Below, piece after piece: positions 51,801-60,787 of a stretch of DNA of 64,000 nucleotides. The first letter of the stretch is position 1, and each line of letters opens with the position of its first letter. The translations under genes were made by a program, and so were the position numbers. Under the pieces are notes generated by a model. It was not told the origin of the DNA and did not search any database. It saw nothing but the letters and a program-made list of their open reading frames with translations. This DNA comes from Psychrobacillus sp. FSL K6-4046 (GTDB lineage: Bacteria > Bacillota > Bacilli > Bacillales_A > Planococcaceae): the NCBI RefSeq assembly GCF_038624605.1, contig NZ_CP152020.1:806001-870000 (forward strand). Reading direction: 5' to 3'.

Positions 51801-52871
51801 ATGATACATAAAATTGCTTGTATTCCAGGAGACGGTATAGGACCAGAGGTGATGACTCAGGCCCAAAGAGTGCTTCAGCTTGTAGAAGATATACATGGTG
51901 GTGTCACTTTTGAGGTTAATCCTTATGAATGGAATTGTGACTACTATTTAAAGCACGGTAAAATGATGCCGGAAGATGGGCTGTCTATATTAAAAGACTA
52001 TGAGGCAATTTTGTTTGGGGCAGTAGGTGATCCTAAAGTGCCTGACCATATCTCGGTATGGGAGTTAATCTTACCGATTAGGCGAGCGTTTCAACAATAT
52101 ATTAATCTAAGACCAATCAAGCTATTGAAAGGAATTCAAAGCCCCTTAGTCGGCAAGGGTGTGGAGGACATAGATTTTGTTGTTGTCCGAGAAAATACAG
52201 AGGGTGAGTATTCAAACAGTGGAGGTCGCTTGCATGCGGGAACTCCTTATGAAGTTGTTGTTCAAAATAGTGTGTTTACACGCATGGGTAGTGAGCGAGT
52301 GATCAAATACGCATATGAGCTTGCGCAAAAAAGAGGTTCAAAACATTTATCGGTTGCAACTAAATCTAATGCTATTAACTTTTCGATGCCTTTTTGGGAC
52401 GAAATAGCAAAGGAAATTGGAGCAGGCTACCCAGAGATAGAAGCAAAATTCTATCATATCGATGCACTTGTTGCTTTCTTCGTATCTAAGCCGGAAATTT
52501 TTGATGTAGTTGTAGGTAGTAATTTATTTGGAGATATATTAACGGATCTAGGAGCGGCAATTTCAGGTGGTCTAGGTATCACTCCATCAGGGAATATCAA
52601 TCCAGAAAAACAGTATCCGTCTATGTTCGAGGCCATTCATGGCTCTGCTCCAGACATCGCAGGTAAGGGGATAGCCAATCCGATTGCTCAAATATGGAGC
52701 ACTTCTTTAATGCTGGAGCATTTAGGCTACTCAGATCTAGCTAACGTAATCGTGGACGGAATTGAGGAAACATTAGTGGAAGGTAAAGTTAGAACCCCTG
52801 ACTTAGGCGGGAATGCTAATACTACGGAGTTTACTGAGGAAATTATGAAACACATTAAATCTTACGCATAG
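51801..52871 (+). CDS. Tartrate/D-malate dehydrogenase-like enzyme (isocitrate/isopropylmalate dehydrogenase family)
   Basis: A 356-residue NAD-dependent decarboxylating dehydrogenase. It opens KIACIPGDGIGPEVM, has VPDHISVWELILPIRRAFQQ (the DHxSxWxLxLPIR of the tartrate/D-malate branch), VVRENTEGEYSN, the catalytic Lys in SVATKSNAI and Asp in SNLFGDILTDLGAAISGGLG. Isopropylmalate enzymes differ in the DHIS-W segment. It should oxidise a 2-hydroxy-diacid to a keto acid with loss of CO2. ATG at 51801 behind GAGGTGGGG; first gene of a three-gene operon. Confidence 0.88.
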   Translation: MIHKIACIPGDGIGPEVMTQAQRVLQLVEDIHGGVTFEVNPYEWNCDYYLKHGKMMPEDGLSILKDYEAILFGAVGDPKVPDHISVWELILPIRRAFQQYINLRPIKLLKGIQSPLVGKGVEDIDFVVVRENTEGEYSNSGGRLHAGTPYEVVVQNSVFTRMGSERVIKYAYELAQKRGSKHLSVATKSNAINFSMPFWDEIAKEIGAGYPEIEAKFYHIDALVAFFVSKPEIFDVVVGSNLFGDILTDLGAAISGGLGITPSGNINPEKQYPSMFEAIHGSAPDIAGKGIANPIAQIWSTSLMLEHLGYSDLANVIVDGIEETLVEGKVRTPDLGGNANTTEFTEEIMKHIKSYA

Positions 52872-52883
52872 GAGAGATGAGAA

Positions 52884-53630
52884 ATGGGTGTAGTTGAAAA
52901 CAAAGTAATCGTAGTAACAGGCGCTGGTGGAGGAATGGGCCTTCAAGTAGTTCAAGATTTATTAGAGAAAGGTGCAATTGTGGTTGCTTTAGATATTAAC
53001 ACCGATGCTGTAGGTGGGGTGGAACATACAAATTTACGAGTGAAACAGGTTGATCTGTTAAATGAAAATAGTATACAGTCCATGTTTAAAGAGATAAATG
53101 ATGAGTTTCATAGAATAGATGGCTTAGTGAACATCGCTGGAATTGCACAGGCTGCTAAGTCAATAGTAGATGTAGAACTAACCGAATGGCATAGGCTTAT
53201 CAATATCAATGCAACAGCGACTTTCTTAACATGTAAGGAAGCAATACGCTACATGAGGGAGGCTAAAAATGGATCGATTATCAACATTGGGTCAGTTTCT
53301 GTCACGCGACCACGACCAGGTCTTCAAAGCTATGTAGCATCAAAAGGAGCTGTCGAGGCATTCTCTAAGGCGCTTGCGTTAGAAGCTGCTTCTTATAACG
53401 TACGAGTAAATGTAATACATCCTGGTCCTGCTGATACTCAAATGCTAGGACAGTTTTCTTCTCAAAAAGGGGAAGTAGTGCTGAATAAAGATATCTTTGC
53501 AGAAAGTGTTCCTTTAGGTAGATTGATTAAACCGTCTGACATTTCTGCAACAGTTGTGCATCTATTGTCCGATGCGGCTCAAATCATTACAGGTTCAGTG
53601 ATTCATGTGGACGGTGGTAGGAATATTTAA
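52884..53630 (+). CDS. Short-chain dehydrogenase/reductase
   Basis: A 248-residue classical SDR. Cofactor loop VVTGAGGGMGLQV, NIAG structural motif, catalytic Ser in INIGSVSVTRP and YVASKGAVEAF (Tyr-Lys), and the closing GSVIHVDGGRNI. ALDIN after strand 2 suggests NAD. It sits 12 bases after the tartrate/malate dehydrogenase with GGAGAGATGAG in front. It likely oxidises an alcohol in the same pathway. Confidence 0.9.
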   Translation: MGVVENKVIVVTGAGGGMGLQVVQDLLEKGAIVVALDINTDAVGGVEHTNLRVKQVDLLNENSIQSMFKEINDEFHRIDGLVNIAGIAQAAKSIVDVELTEWHRLININATATFLTCKEAIRYMREAKNGSIINIGSVSVTRPRPGLQSYVASKGAVEAFSKALALEAASYNVRVNVIHPGPADTQMLGQFSSQKGEVVLNKDIFAESVPLGRLIKPSDISATVVHLLSDAAQIITGSVIHVDGGRNI

Positions 53631-53648
53631 AGGAGGTGGAAGCTTTTT

Positions 53649-55085
53649 ATGGAAAAAATTAATATGCTAATTAATGGAGAGTGGGTCAGTGGCAACCAGT
53701 GGATTGATGTACGGGATCCTGCTACAAGTGACGTAATAGCTCAAATCGTTCGTGGTAATGAAACGCATGTGGACGAGGCTGTGGCAGCAGCAAGACTGGC
53801 ATTGAAGAGCAAAGAATGGAAGGCCTTCAAGCCTTTTCAAAGAGGACAATTATTAGTGGAGCTAGCTGGCTACATAAGATTACATGCAGAGGAACTTGCA
53901 GCGCTTGAATCTCTGGACGTTGGAAAACCGATGAATCAAGCCCGAGCCGATGTAGAAGCAGCAGCCCGATACTTCGAGTTTTACGGAGGTATTGCTGATA
54001 AAGTGTTCGGTGATACAATTCCAATTGAAGAGAATTTATTGAATGTAACAGTAGTGGAGCCTATCGGCGTAACAGTACATATTGTCCCTTGGAATTACCC
54101 GATTCAAATTACTGCGCGAAGTGTAGGAGCAGCACTTGCAACCGGAAATGTAGTAATTGTAAAAAGCTCAGAGGATACTCCTTTGTCCACAAATTTTCTA
54201 GCAAAATGGTTTCATGAAAAGCTTCCAAAGGGAGTTTTTCAGCATTTAACTGGATATGGGGCTGAGGTTGGGGCAGCATTAAGCTCACATAAAGGAATCA
54301 ACCAAATCACTTTTACCGGATCTGTACAGACGGGAATATCGGTCATGCAATCTGCAGCAGCGAACATTGTACCTGTAACGCTGGAGTTAGGTGGTAAATC
54401 ACCCAACATTGTGTTCCAGGATGCCGATTTGGATCGTGCAATTCCTGCCATTGTCAATTCCATTACGCAAAATGCGGGTCAAACGTGCTCTGCAGGCTCA
54501 CGCCTGCTAGTGCAGGACACGATCGCTGATGAGCTACTAGAGCAGCTTGTTGTCAGGTTTGGAGAGCTATCCATAGGACCAGCATCCATTAATGCAGATG
54601 TCGGGCCAATCATTAACCAAAAGCAACACGAACGTATTTTAAATATTTTAAGTGAAGCAAGTAAGCAAGGCAATGTGCTAGTTGGAGGGAAGGGTGTAGA
54701 GGTAAGAGACTATGAGAATGGATATTATATTTCCCCTACAATTATCGAAGCAACTAGTCATGAAGAGAGCTATGTTCAGGAGGAAATATTTGGGCCAGTA
54801 TTGAGCGTTGTCCGCTTTCATTCAGTTGAAGAAGCAATTGAGCTAGCAAACGAAACTGAATATGGTCTTGTTGCTGGAGTGTGGTCAAAGGATATTGACG
54901 TGGCTCATTATGTAGCTGCTCGTATCGAAGCGGGTCAAGTTTTTATCAACACGTATGGAGCAGCTGGAGGCGTGCAAATGCCTTTCGGTGGATATAAGAA
55001 GAGTGGGATTGGACGAGAAAAAAGTCATTTAGCCGTTCAAAACTATATCCAAATTAAAAACCTAGCTATTCAGGTTAAAATTTAG
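53649..55085 (+). CDS. NAD(P)-dependent aldehyde dehydrogenase
   Basis: A 478-residue enzyme of the ALDH superfamily with PWNYPIQITARSVGAALATG (cofactor site), catalytic Glu in VTLELGGKSPNIVF and catalytic Cys in NAGQTCSAGSRL, then EEIFGPVLSVVRF and the closing MPFGGYKKSGIGREKS. The QTCSAGSR form is near the betaine-aldehyde group. AGGAGGTGG precedes the ATG. It would turn an aldehyde from the SDR step into an acid. Confidence 0.92.
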   Translation: MEKINMLINGEWVSGNQWIDVRDPATSDVIAQIVRGNETHVDEAVAAARLALKSKEWKAFKPFQRGQLLVELAGYIRLHAEELAALESLDVGKPMNQARADVEAAARYFEFYGGIADKVFGDTIPIEENLLNVTVVEPIGVTVHIVPWNYPIQITARSVGAALATGNVVIVKSSEDTPLSTNFLAKWFHEKLPKGVFQHLTGYGAEVGAALSSHKGINQITFTGSVQTGISVMQSAAANIVPVTLELGGKSPNIVFQDADLDRAIPAIVNSITQNAGQTCSAGSRLLVQDTIADELLEQLVVRFGELSIGPASINADVGPIINQKQHERILNILSEASKQGNVLVGGKGVEVRDYENGYYISPTIIEATSHEESYVQEEIFGPVLSVVRFHSVEEAIELANETEYGLVAGVWSKDIDVAHYVAARIEAGQVFINTYGAAGGVQMPFGGYKKSGIGREKSHLAVQNYIQIKNLAIQVKI

Positions 55086-55101
55086 TAGTGAATTAAAAAA
55101 A

Positions 55102-55130
55102 ATGAAACGGAAACTCGATTTCATGTTTTT
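55102..55130 (+). terminator. Weak terminator after the dehydrogenase operon
   Basis: ATGAAA/TTTCAT with an 11-base loop and GTTTTT. Confidence 0.4.
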
Positions 55131-55188
55131 ACTTCATTTTTAAGATCCGCACAATTTCTTGTAAGAAACCTTTCAATTCTTGTTGTTT

Positions 55189-55248
55189 GAAGGGAGGTGG
55201 CGACTCCTGGGGGAACAGCTCGAGCTGAAAGCCCCGCAGGAACGAAGC
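55189..55248. repeat. GC-rich dispersed Bacillales-type repeat, cut by the IS
   Basis: GAGGTGGCGACTCCTGGGGG, AGCTCGAGCTGAAAGCCCCG and CAGGAACGAAGCGAGG form a GC-rich block unlike its surroundings. From memory, similar blocks are scattered through Bacillus-group genomes and continue as GGAGGCT... Here the block stops where the IS terminal repeat begins, and CTCCTTGGTACCCG on the other side may be the remainder. Confidence 0.5.
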
Positions 55249-55562
55249 GAGGGCACTGAAAAAGTGCCTTTAAAACGTTTAGATGTAGAGTATGAATGCA
55301 GGTTCTGTTCATCTTCTACTATTTTCTGAATCCATGTCTTTCCGTTCCGAGCGGATGCTTTCCAGGGGGCGGCCCGGCAAGCCTTCTCCCTCGCTGCGCT
55401 CAGTCCGGGTGCTCGCCGTGGCCGCTAATCCCCTAGGAGTCACCGCTCTGCACTCCAATCCAATCCACTTTTCTACCTGTTATAGAATTTTTTAAAATGT
55501 ACTCAGACCGAAAAATTATTTTCTTGCTATACTAAAGAAAAGTAAATGCAGGGGTGCTCACA

Positions 55563-57020
55563 ATGATTTCAAACCAAGAAACGCTGAACTTAAGTCCATA
55601 CATGGCGTTATATGATTTAATAATTCCAAAAGACAATATGCTTCGTCAAATCAATGAACTTGTTGATTTTTCGTTTATTTTAGAAGAACTTCAATCAAAA
55701 TATTGTTTGGATCATGGTCGTAAAGCGATTTCACCCATTCGTATGTTTAAGTATTTATTATTAAAAGCAATTCATGATGTGTCCGATGTGGATTTAGTGG
55801 AACGTTCAAAATATGATATGTCATTTAAATACTTCTTAGGAATGGCTCCAGAGGATGAGGTCATTGAACCAAGTTCACTTACAAAATTTCGTCGACTTCG
55901 TTTACAAGATGTAGATTTGTTAGATATGTTAATTGGGAAAACCGTTGAAATCGCACTTGAAAAAGAAATCATCAAAAGTAAAACAATCATTGTGGACGCA
56001 ACGCATACGAAAGCACGTTACAATCAAAAATCGCCCAAAGAATTCTTACAAGAAAAATCAAAGAATGCCCGAAAAGCGGTCTATAAAATAGATGAATCTA
56101 TGAAAGAGAAGTTTCCAGAAAAACCGACTTCTAACGAAGTGTCAGATGAAGTGACTTACTGTAAAAAAGTCATTGAAGTGATAGAGAAAGAGCCACAAAT
56201 AGCGCAAGTGCCTGCCGTGAAAGAACGTTTAAATACATTAAAAGAAATCGTAGAAGACACACTATTTCATCTGAATTATTCAAGCGATACCGATGCACGT
56301 GTCGGACATAAATCAGCAGATACATCTTTCTTTGGTTATAAAACTCATATAGCGATGAGCGATGAACGAATTATTACAGCAGCGATTGTAACAACTGGTG
56401 AACAAGGTGATGGACAACATTTAATAGATTTAATTGAAAAAAGCCAACGTACAGGTATGAAAATAGAGAAGGTGCTTGGAGATACAGCATATTCTAGTAA
56501 AGACAATTTAATATATACCAAGACAAATAAGGTCCAACTCATTTCAAAATTACATCCGCTGATTACAAATGGCCACCGTAGAAAAGAAGATTTATTTGAA
56601 TTTAATAAAGACGCTAATTTATATGTTTGTCCAGCGGGTCATTTAGCAAAAGGAAAAACTATAAAAAAAAGAAATACAGATGACAACCGTAACCCTCAAA
56701 TCAAATATAATTTTGATGTTGAAAAATGTAAAATATGCCCTTTCAGAGTTGGGTGTTACAAAGAAGGATCGAAATCTAAAACATATTGTGTCACAATCAA
56801 ATCGACAGAGCACCTTGAACAAGAGGCATTTCAGAATACCGAAGAATTTAAACAGCTTGCCAAAGAGCGATATAAAATCGAGGCAAAGAATAGTGAATTA
56901 AAGAGTGGACACGGCTACGATACAGCGATTAGCACGGGTCTTTTTGGCATGGAAATACAAGGAGCCACAACCATATTTGCGGTCAACTTGAAGCGAATCC
57001 TAAAGTTACTTAACGAATGA
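55563..57020 (+). CDS. IS1182-family transposase
   Basis: A 485-residue DDE transposase. N-terminal domain (LSPYMALYDLIIPKDNMLRQ, GRKAISPIRMFKYLLLKAIH), then the catalytic first Asp in TIIVDATHTKARYNQ, second in KVLGDTAYSSKDN after the ALKVGHK-like DARVGHKSADTSFFGYKTHI, and Glu in YKIEAKNSELKSGHGYD. A cysteine cluster (CPAGH...CKICPFRVGC) fits the family. Starts at ATG 55563 behind AGGGGTG. The frame has no stop or shift. Confidence 0.93.
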   Translation: MISNQETLNLSPYMALYDLIIPKDNMLRQINELVDFSFILEELQSKYCLDHGRKAISPIRMFKYLLLKAIHDVSDVDLVERSKYDMSFKYFLGMAPEDEVIEPSSLTKFRRLRLQDVDLLDMLIGKTVEIALEKEIIKSKTIIVDATHTKARYNQKSPKEFLQEKSKNARKAVYKIDESMKEKFPEKPTSNEVSDEVTYCKKVIEVIEKEPQIAQVPAVKERLNTLKEIVEDTLFHLNYSSDTDARVGHKSADTSFFGYKTHIAMSDERIITAAIVTTGEQGDGQHLIDLIEKSQRTGMKIEKVLGDTAYSSKDNLIYTKTNKVQLISKLHPLITNGHRRKEDLFEFNKDANLYVCPAGHLAKGKTIKKRNTDDNRNPQIKYNFDVEKCKICPFRVGCYKEGSKSKTYCVTIKSTEHLEQEAFQNTEEFKQLAKERYKIEAKNSELKSGHGYDTAISTGLFGMEIQGATTIFAVNLKRILKLLNE

Positions 57021-57039
57021 GAGCAAGAATAAGGCAATG

Positions 57040-57085
57040 AAAAAGGGTATTTTCTGTTCAGTTTGAACAAAAAGTACCCTTTTTT
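57040..57085 (+). terminator. Terminator inside the IS
   Basis: AAAAAGGGTA...GAACA / TGTTC...TACCCTTTTTT stem after the transposase. Confidence 0.8.
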
Positions 57086-57136
57086 AATTTTCAAAAACAA
57101 AATTATTATAAAAACGTAAGTTTTTCAGTGCCCTCC

Positions 57137-57304
57137 TTGGTACCCGTGGGGGAAGCTCGATTTTTTGCACTTATCCAGTCTGGCATTGGTTTTTTGCTGC
57201 CTACTGCATTTTTTGTCAGGGCTTTGAGTGAAAAGGAAGATAGCCGTGAAGAAGGCGCAAAAAACGAAAAAGAAGATGAGCAAAGCAATGGCAAGGATGT
57301 ATAA
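57137..57304 (+). pseudogene. 3' fragment of a gene next to the IS, membrane protein C-terminus
   Basis: An open frame of 55 codons right after the IS end: a hydrophobic stretch RFFALIQSGIGFLLPTAFFV followed by a charged tail (ALSEKEDSREE ... EQSNGKDV) and a stop. Such a pattern is typical of the C-terminus of a membrane protein. No start or upstream part is found, neither here nor left of the IS, so the gene was probably truncated when the IS arrived or by later deletion. Family not recognised. Confidence 0.5.
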
Positions 57305-57432
57305 AAAGGTAGTTGATGTAGTTTTCCCATTAAGGCACTTTTGAATTTGATTTAATAAATGGGTTTCAATAAGCATGTATTCATTTGGAAATCACCATAC
57401 TAACACTATGAATGGAAGATAGGTGACTATAA

Positions 57433-58995
57433 GTGAAGAAAACAGTACTGATCATATTAGTTATATTGCTTGTTGTATGTGGAGGACTTATATTAGCTAT
57501 TTCAATATCTCCAACTAAAAAGTTTAATGAAGTAAAGATCGAAGCTACTAAAAAGCCGGTAGTTCTTATTGTTGTCGATTCATTAATGGCAGAACCATTG
57601 CAAAAGGCGATAAAAGAGGGAGAGGCACCTGCATTCTCCTTTTTAATAAAGAATGGTGATTTTTATCCAGAATTTATTAGTTCTTATCCAACAATGTCCG
57701 TTACTATTGATAGCACCTTGTTGACCGGAACATATGCAAATCAGCATAAAATCCCCGGGTTGATTTGGTTTAAAAAAGATGAGGCGCGCATGGTTAGTTA
57801 TGGAAGTGGAATCGCGGAGATATGGGACAATGGGGTTAAAAATGTAGTGGCTGATAGTGTTATCCATCTGAATGAAACCCATTTAAGTAAAGAAGTTCTA
57901 ACAATTCATGAACAATTGGCAAGTGCTCAAATACACACAGCTTCTATTAATGGTCTATTATACCGGGGAAGCTTTAAACAGGATTTACATGTACCTAAGC
58001 TTCTTTCTTTAGCAGATATATTACCAAAAGATATAAAGGTGAATGGTCCAATGCTTCTGTCACTCGGTGGCTTATCTCAATATAATCCAGCGAACGATCA
58101 ATATAAATATATCTGGAAGAGGATGGGGGTAAATAATGAGTTTACTTCTCATGAACTGACGTATCTAATTGAACAAAGGAAACTTCCATCCTTTACACTA
58201 GCCTACCTTCCTGATGCGGATGCTTCGATACACAAAAATGGTCCTGGTGATAGATCTGGGATTGAGAAGGCTGACCAAGCACTGCAAGAGCTGTTGAATA
58301 GTTTTGGCTCTTGGGAAGATGCAGTAGAGGAGGTAACATGGGTAGTCCTGGGTGATAGTGGTCAATCTGCAGTTAAGGAAGAAAAGGAAACGGCTTTGAT
58401 TGATTTAAATAAATTGTTAAAGGGTTACACCTTCTTAGAAAGAGGAAAAGAAAATGCACAGCTAGCCATCGCAGTGAATGAACGAATGGCCTACATCTAT
58501 TTAAATGATAAAAAAATCTCTTTTTCTGATGTAGTAGAAAGCTTAAAAAAGGATGAACGAATTGGTTTTATTGCATGGAGCGATGAACAAACGAATCATG
58601 TTATAAGCTCAAACGACAAAGAACTCACCTTCTCACCAAATGGATCTTATATAGATGAATACAAGCAGTCATGGCAATTAGAGGGAGATTTGGCTACTCT
58701 AGATATAAAAGATGAGCAAGGAACTTTACGCTATCACACATATCCTGATGCGCTAGCTCGGCTCTACGGCGCACTCCACTCCCAAACCGGAAAAGTTATC
58801 ATAGTAGATGCAAAGCCTTCTTACGAATTTATTGAAAAACATAGTCATGATCATGCTGGTGGCGGTGCACATGGCTCCCTCCATCGGGTAGATTCCGTTG
58901 TTCCCCTAATCGTTTCGGGTGAGACAAAAAGACCACCATCCAACCGACTTGTGGATGTGAAGGAGTGGGTAATAGGGTTGTTGGGTGGCTCATAA
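57433..58995 (+). CDS. Membrane-anchored type I phosphodiesterase/nucleotide pyrophosphatase-like protein
   Basis: 520 residues with an N-terminal membrane helix (VLIILVILLVVCGGLILAIS) and an alkaline-phosphatase-fold domain. The first metal Asp lies in VVLIVVDSLMAEPL, the nucleophile Thr in SSYPTMSVTIDSTLLTGTYA, LAYLPDADASIHKNGPGD is the next metal site, VVLGDSGQSAV the Asp-x-Gly variant and GGGAHGSLHRVDSVVPLIVSG the last His. It faces outside and would hydrolyse phosphodiesters, perhaps nucleotides or lipid head groups. DSGQS in place of DHG is a notable change at a metal ligand. GTG start at 57433. Confidence 0.85.
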   Translation: MKKTVLIILVILLVVCGGLILAISISPTKKFNEVKIEATKKPVVLIVVDSLMAEPLQKAIKEGEAPAFSFLIKNGDFYPEFISSYPTMSVTIDSTLLTGTYANQHKIPGLIWFKKDEARMVSYGSGIAEIWDNGVKNVVADSVIHLNETHLSKEVLTIHEQLASAQIHTASINGLLYRGSFKQDLHVPKLLSLADILPKDIKVNGPMLLSLGGLSQYNPANDQYKYIWKRMGVNNEFTSHELTYLIEQRKLPSFTLAYLPDADASIHKNGPGDRSGIEKADQALQELLNSFGSWEDAVEEVTWVVLGDSGQSAVKEEKETALIDLNKLLKGYTFLERGKENAQLAIAVNERMAYIYLNDKKISFSDVVESLKKDERIGFIAWSDEQTNHVISSNDKELTFSPNGSYIDEYKQSWQLEGDLATLDIKDEQGTLRYHTYPDALARLYGALHSQTGKVIIVDAKPSYEFIEKHSHDHAGGGAHGSLHRVDSVVPLIVSGETKRPPSNRLVDVKEWVIGLLGGS

Positions 58996-59013
58996 AGGAG
59001 AGCCACCTTTTTT
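58984..59013 (+). terminator. Terminator overlapping the stop codon
   Basis: GGTGGCTC/GAGCCACC with the TAA stop in the loop and T6 after it. Confidence 0.9.
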
Positions 59014-59145
59014 ATGTAAGCCCAGTAATTATGAACTTTTTACTGTTCCAATAAACATTTGTAATTTCCATTATTAAGAAGTTTTATTTTTCTACAATAG
59101 GGAATAACATTATTAGAATCAAAAAAAGAAAGGCGAGGAATTAAA

Positions 59146-59280
59146 ATGATTAAAACATATAACTTTATTATCGAAGGGAAAATTATTGAGGTACACGCAA
59201 CTTCTAAAACAGAAGCGCAAAGCAAGGCAAACCATATATATGAAGAACTTAAAAGTGAACAGTATCAGCAACAGCAATAA
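59146..59280 (+). CDS. Small protein, 44 residues
   Basis: MIKTYNFIIEGKIIEVHATS followed by KTEAQSKANHIYEELK and a glutamine tail. GAGGAA lies six bases before the ATG, and a perfect terminator begins at the base after the stop, so the gene has all expected signals. The beta-beta-alpha layout resembles small DUF-type proteins of Bacilli. Function unknown. Confidence 0.7.
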   Translation: MIKTYNFIIEGKIIEVHATSKTEAQSKANHIYEELKSEQYQQQQ

Positions 59281-59312
59281 AAGACTCTTAACGAGACGTT
59301 AAGAGTCTTTTA
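59281..59312. terminator. Strong bidirectional terminator
   Basis: AAGACTCTTAACG-AGA-CGTTAAGAGTCTT perfect 13-bp stem, shared by the small gene and the leftward aldolase gene. Confidence 0.92.
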
Positions 59313-59314
59313 TT

Positions 59315-60391
59315 TTATTTCATTTTTTCATTTAAATTCAAAAATAATTGTTCTAGTTGTTCTTTTGGAATTTCTAGATAAGAATCTCCAATACTTATTT
59401 CAATTTGACATTTATCCCCATCCAGCTCACTTAAATAGCTAGATATCCCTATGCGGTTATCAAGCTGGGCTTTGCTAAGAATAGCTGTCATTTCCTCTTG
59501 GGAACGATTAAAATGGACATGAAACATATTGGAAACGGGTATTTCTGGTACAGTGTAAATATCCTTACAATCATTAAATAGCTGTGCTAGCTCTACAGAA
59601 TTTTGGTAGTATTGCTCCATTTTGTGTGCTCGCTTATCAAAATAATAATCTGCTGATAGAATATAAGGGTACAAGCTTATAAGTGTTCCACCATAACGCT
59701 TTCTCCAAACTTTAGATTTCTCTATGAAATCCTCGTCACCGGCTAGAATAGCTCCCGCAATACCGCCAATTCCTTTATAAAAAGATACATAAACACTATC
59801 AAATAGGTCGCAAACCTCAGTGGCTGTTTTATTATAGTATGGTAATACTTCTAAAAGTCGTGCTCCGTCTAAATGAAGCTTTATACCTTTTTCACGGCAA
59901 TAGGCTGAAATCTGTTCTAACGTTTCAAAGCTAGGAAGCTGGCCACCAATTTCTCTTTGGGGTAGCTCCAATAGAAGACATGCTATGTCCTCTTTAAGGT
60001 TTTTTACGTCTTCTAGCTCAATTACTCGATCCTTGTCTGCAAGCAGGATCGTTTTAATCTGGTGTAATTCTTTTAAACCATCCATCTCGTGTATTTCTAA
60101 ATGACATAAAGGGTGATAGGCAACCTGGTTAAGCTGCTTCTCATCGCACCAAATACGTAATGCAATTTGCTGAGCCATTGTTCCACTGGGGAAAAATGCA
60201 GAAGTTCCCTTACCTAAAAGTTTAGCCATCTTCTTCTGAAAATCTTCTATAATAGGCCCGTTTCCATAGATATCGCTAAATTGGTCCTCAGAAACATCCT
60301 TCAATGCATCCTTTAAGACGGAGATATCTCGATTTCTATGACCGGATAAATAATATGTACATTCGTTAAAGGAACTTTTTAAATCATTCAT
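59315..60391 (-). CDS. ltaE: Threonine aldolase family PLP enzyme
   Basis: A 358-residue fold-type I PLP lyase that splits threonine or allo-threonine to glycine and acetaldehyde. Seen: the AAFFPSGTMAQQIALRIW cofactor loop, HLDGARLLEVLPYY with the PLP-binding Asp and Arg, and YVSFYKGIGGIAGAILAG with the Schiff-base lysine. The SFYKGIGG form differs from the usual SxSKGLxAP, so another beta-eliminating substrate is possible. GGGGAAG before the ATG. Confidence 0.85.
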   Translation of the reverse strand: MNDLKSSFNECTYYLSGHRNRDISVLKDALKDVSEDQFSDIYGNGPIIEDFQKKMAKLLGKGTSAFFPSGTMAQQIALRIWCDEKQLNQVAYHPLCHLEIHEMDGLKELHQIKTILLADKDRVIELEDVKNLKEDIACLLLELPQREIGGQLPSFETLEQISAYCREKGIKLHLDGARLLEVLPYYNKTATEVCDLFDSVYVSFYKGIGGIAGAILAGDEDFIEKSKVWRKRYGGTLISLYPYILSADYYFDKRAHKMEQYYQNSVELAQLFNDCKDIYTVPEIPVSNMFHVHFNRSQEEMTAILSKAQLDNRIGISSYLSELDGDKCQIEISIGDSYLEIPKEQLEQLFLNLNEKMK

Positions 60392-60540
60392 GTAATCTTC
60401 CCCTATCTTGTTTTGTCTTTACCATAATATAAGTATAATGTATTTTTATTCTGATTGTTTAAATTAATTGGTATAAAAGAAGTACGTTGTATTAATACGT
60501 TCCTTTTGGTATATTATTAGTAATATACAATCTACGATGT

Positions 60541-60766
60541 GATCAAGTAAATAAGAATTGTGAAACAGAAAATATAGCGTTTGCTGAGAGCTATATCACC
60601 CCTTCTTGTTGAAACCTACCACGGAGATGTTATGCAAACATAACCGATTCGTTATCGTTATCAAACGTTTAGAGGGCTTAAAACTTATTTTAAGCTAAAC
60701 TAAGGTGGTACCACGTCTATTCAAGCACAAGGACGTCCTTTTCGAAGGACAGCTTTGTGCTTTTTT
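60541..60766 (+). promoter_or_regulatory. T-box riboswitch of proS
   Basis: A leader with the T-box sequence AAGGTGGTACCACG (60702-60715) that pairs with uncharged tRNA ends, and a terminator 60723-60766. In the Stem I region GAAACCTACC offers CCT (60615-60617), a proline codon, as specifier. So proS should be switched on when tRNA-Pro is uncharged. Confidence 0.92.
60723..60766 (+). terminator. T-box-controlled terminator
   Basis: AAGCACAA.../...TTGTGCTT with inner GTCCTT/AAGGAC stem and T6; competes with an antiterminator that includes the T-box sequence. Confidence 0.9.
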
Positions 60767-60787
60767 ATATTTTAAGGAGGAAAAGTA

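Larger units (their letters stand above)
55249..57135 (+). mobile_element. IS1182-family insertion sequence
   Basis: About 1.89 kb, bounded by 15-bp inverted repeats GAGGGCACTGAAAAA (55249-55263) and TTTTTCAGTGCCCTC (57121-57135). It holds one intact transposase gene and an internal terminator. Length is near that of IS1182 (about 1.9 kb). A second GC-rich block (55340-55460, with GGGGGCGGCCCGGCAAGCC) lies in its long left end. No clear target duplication is visible. An intact frame suggests that it may still be active. Confidence 0.8.
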
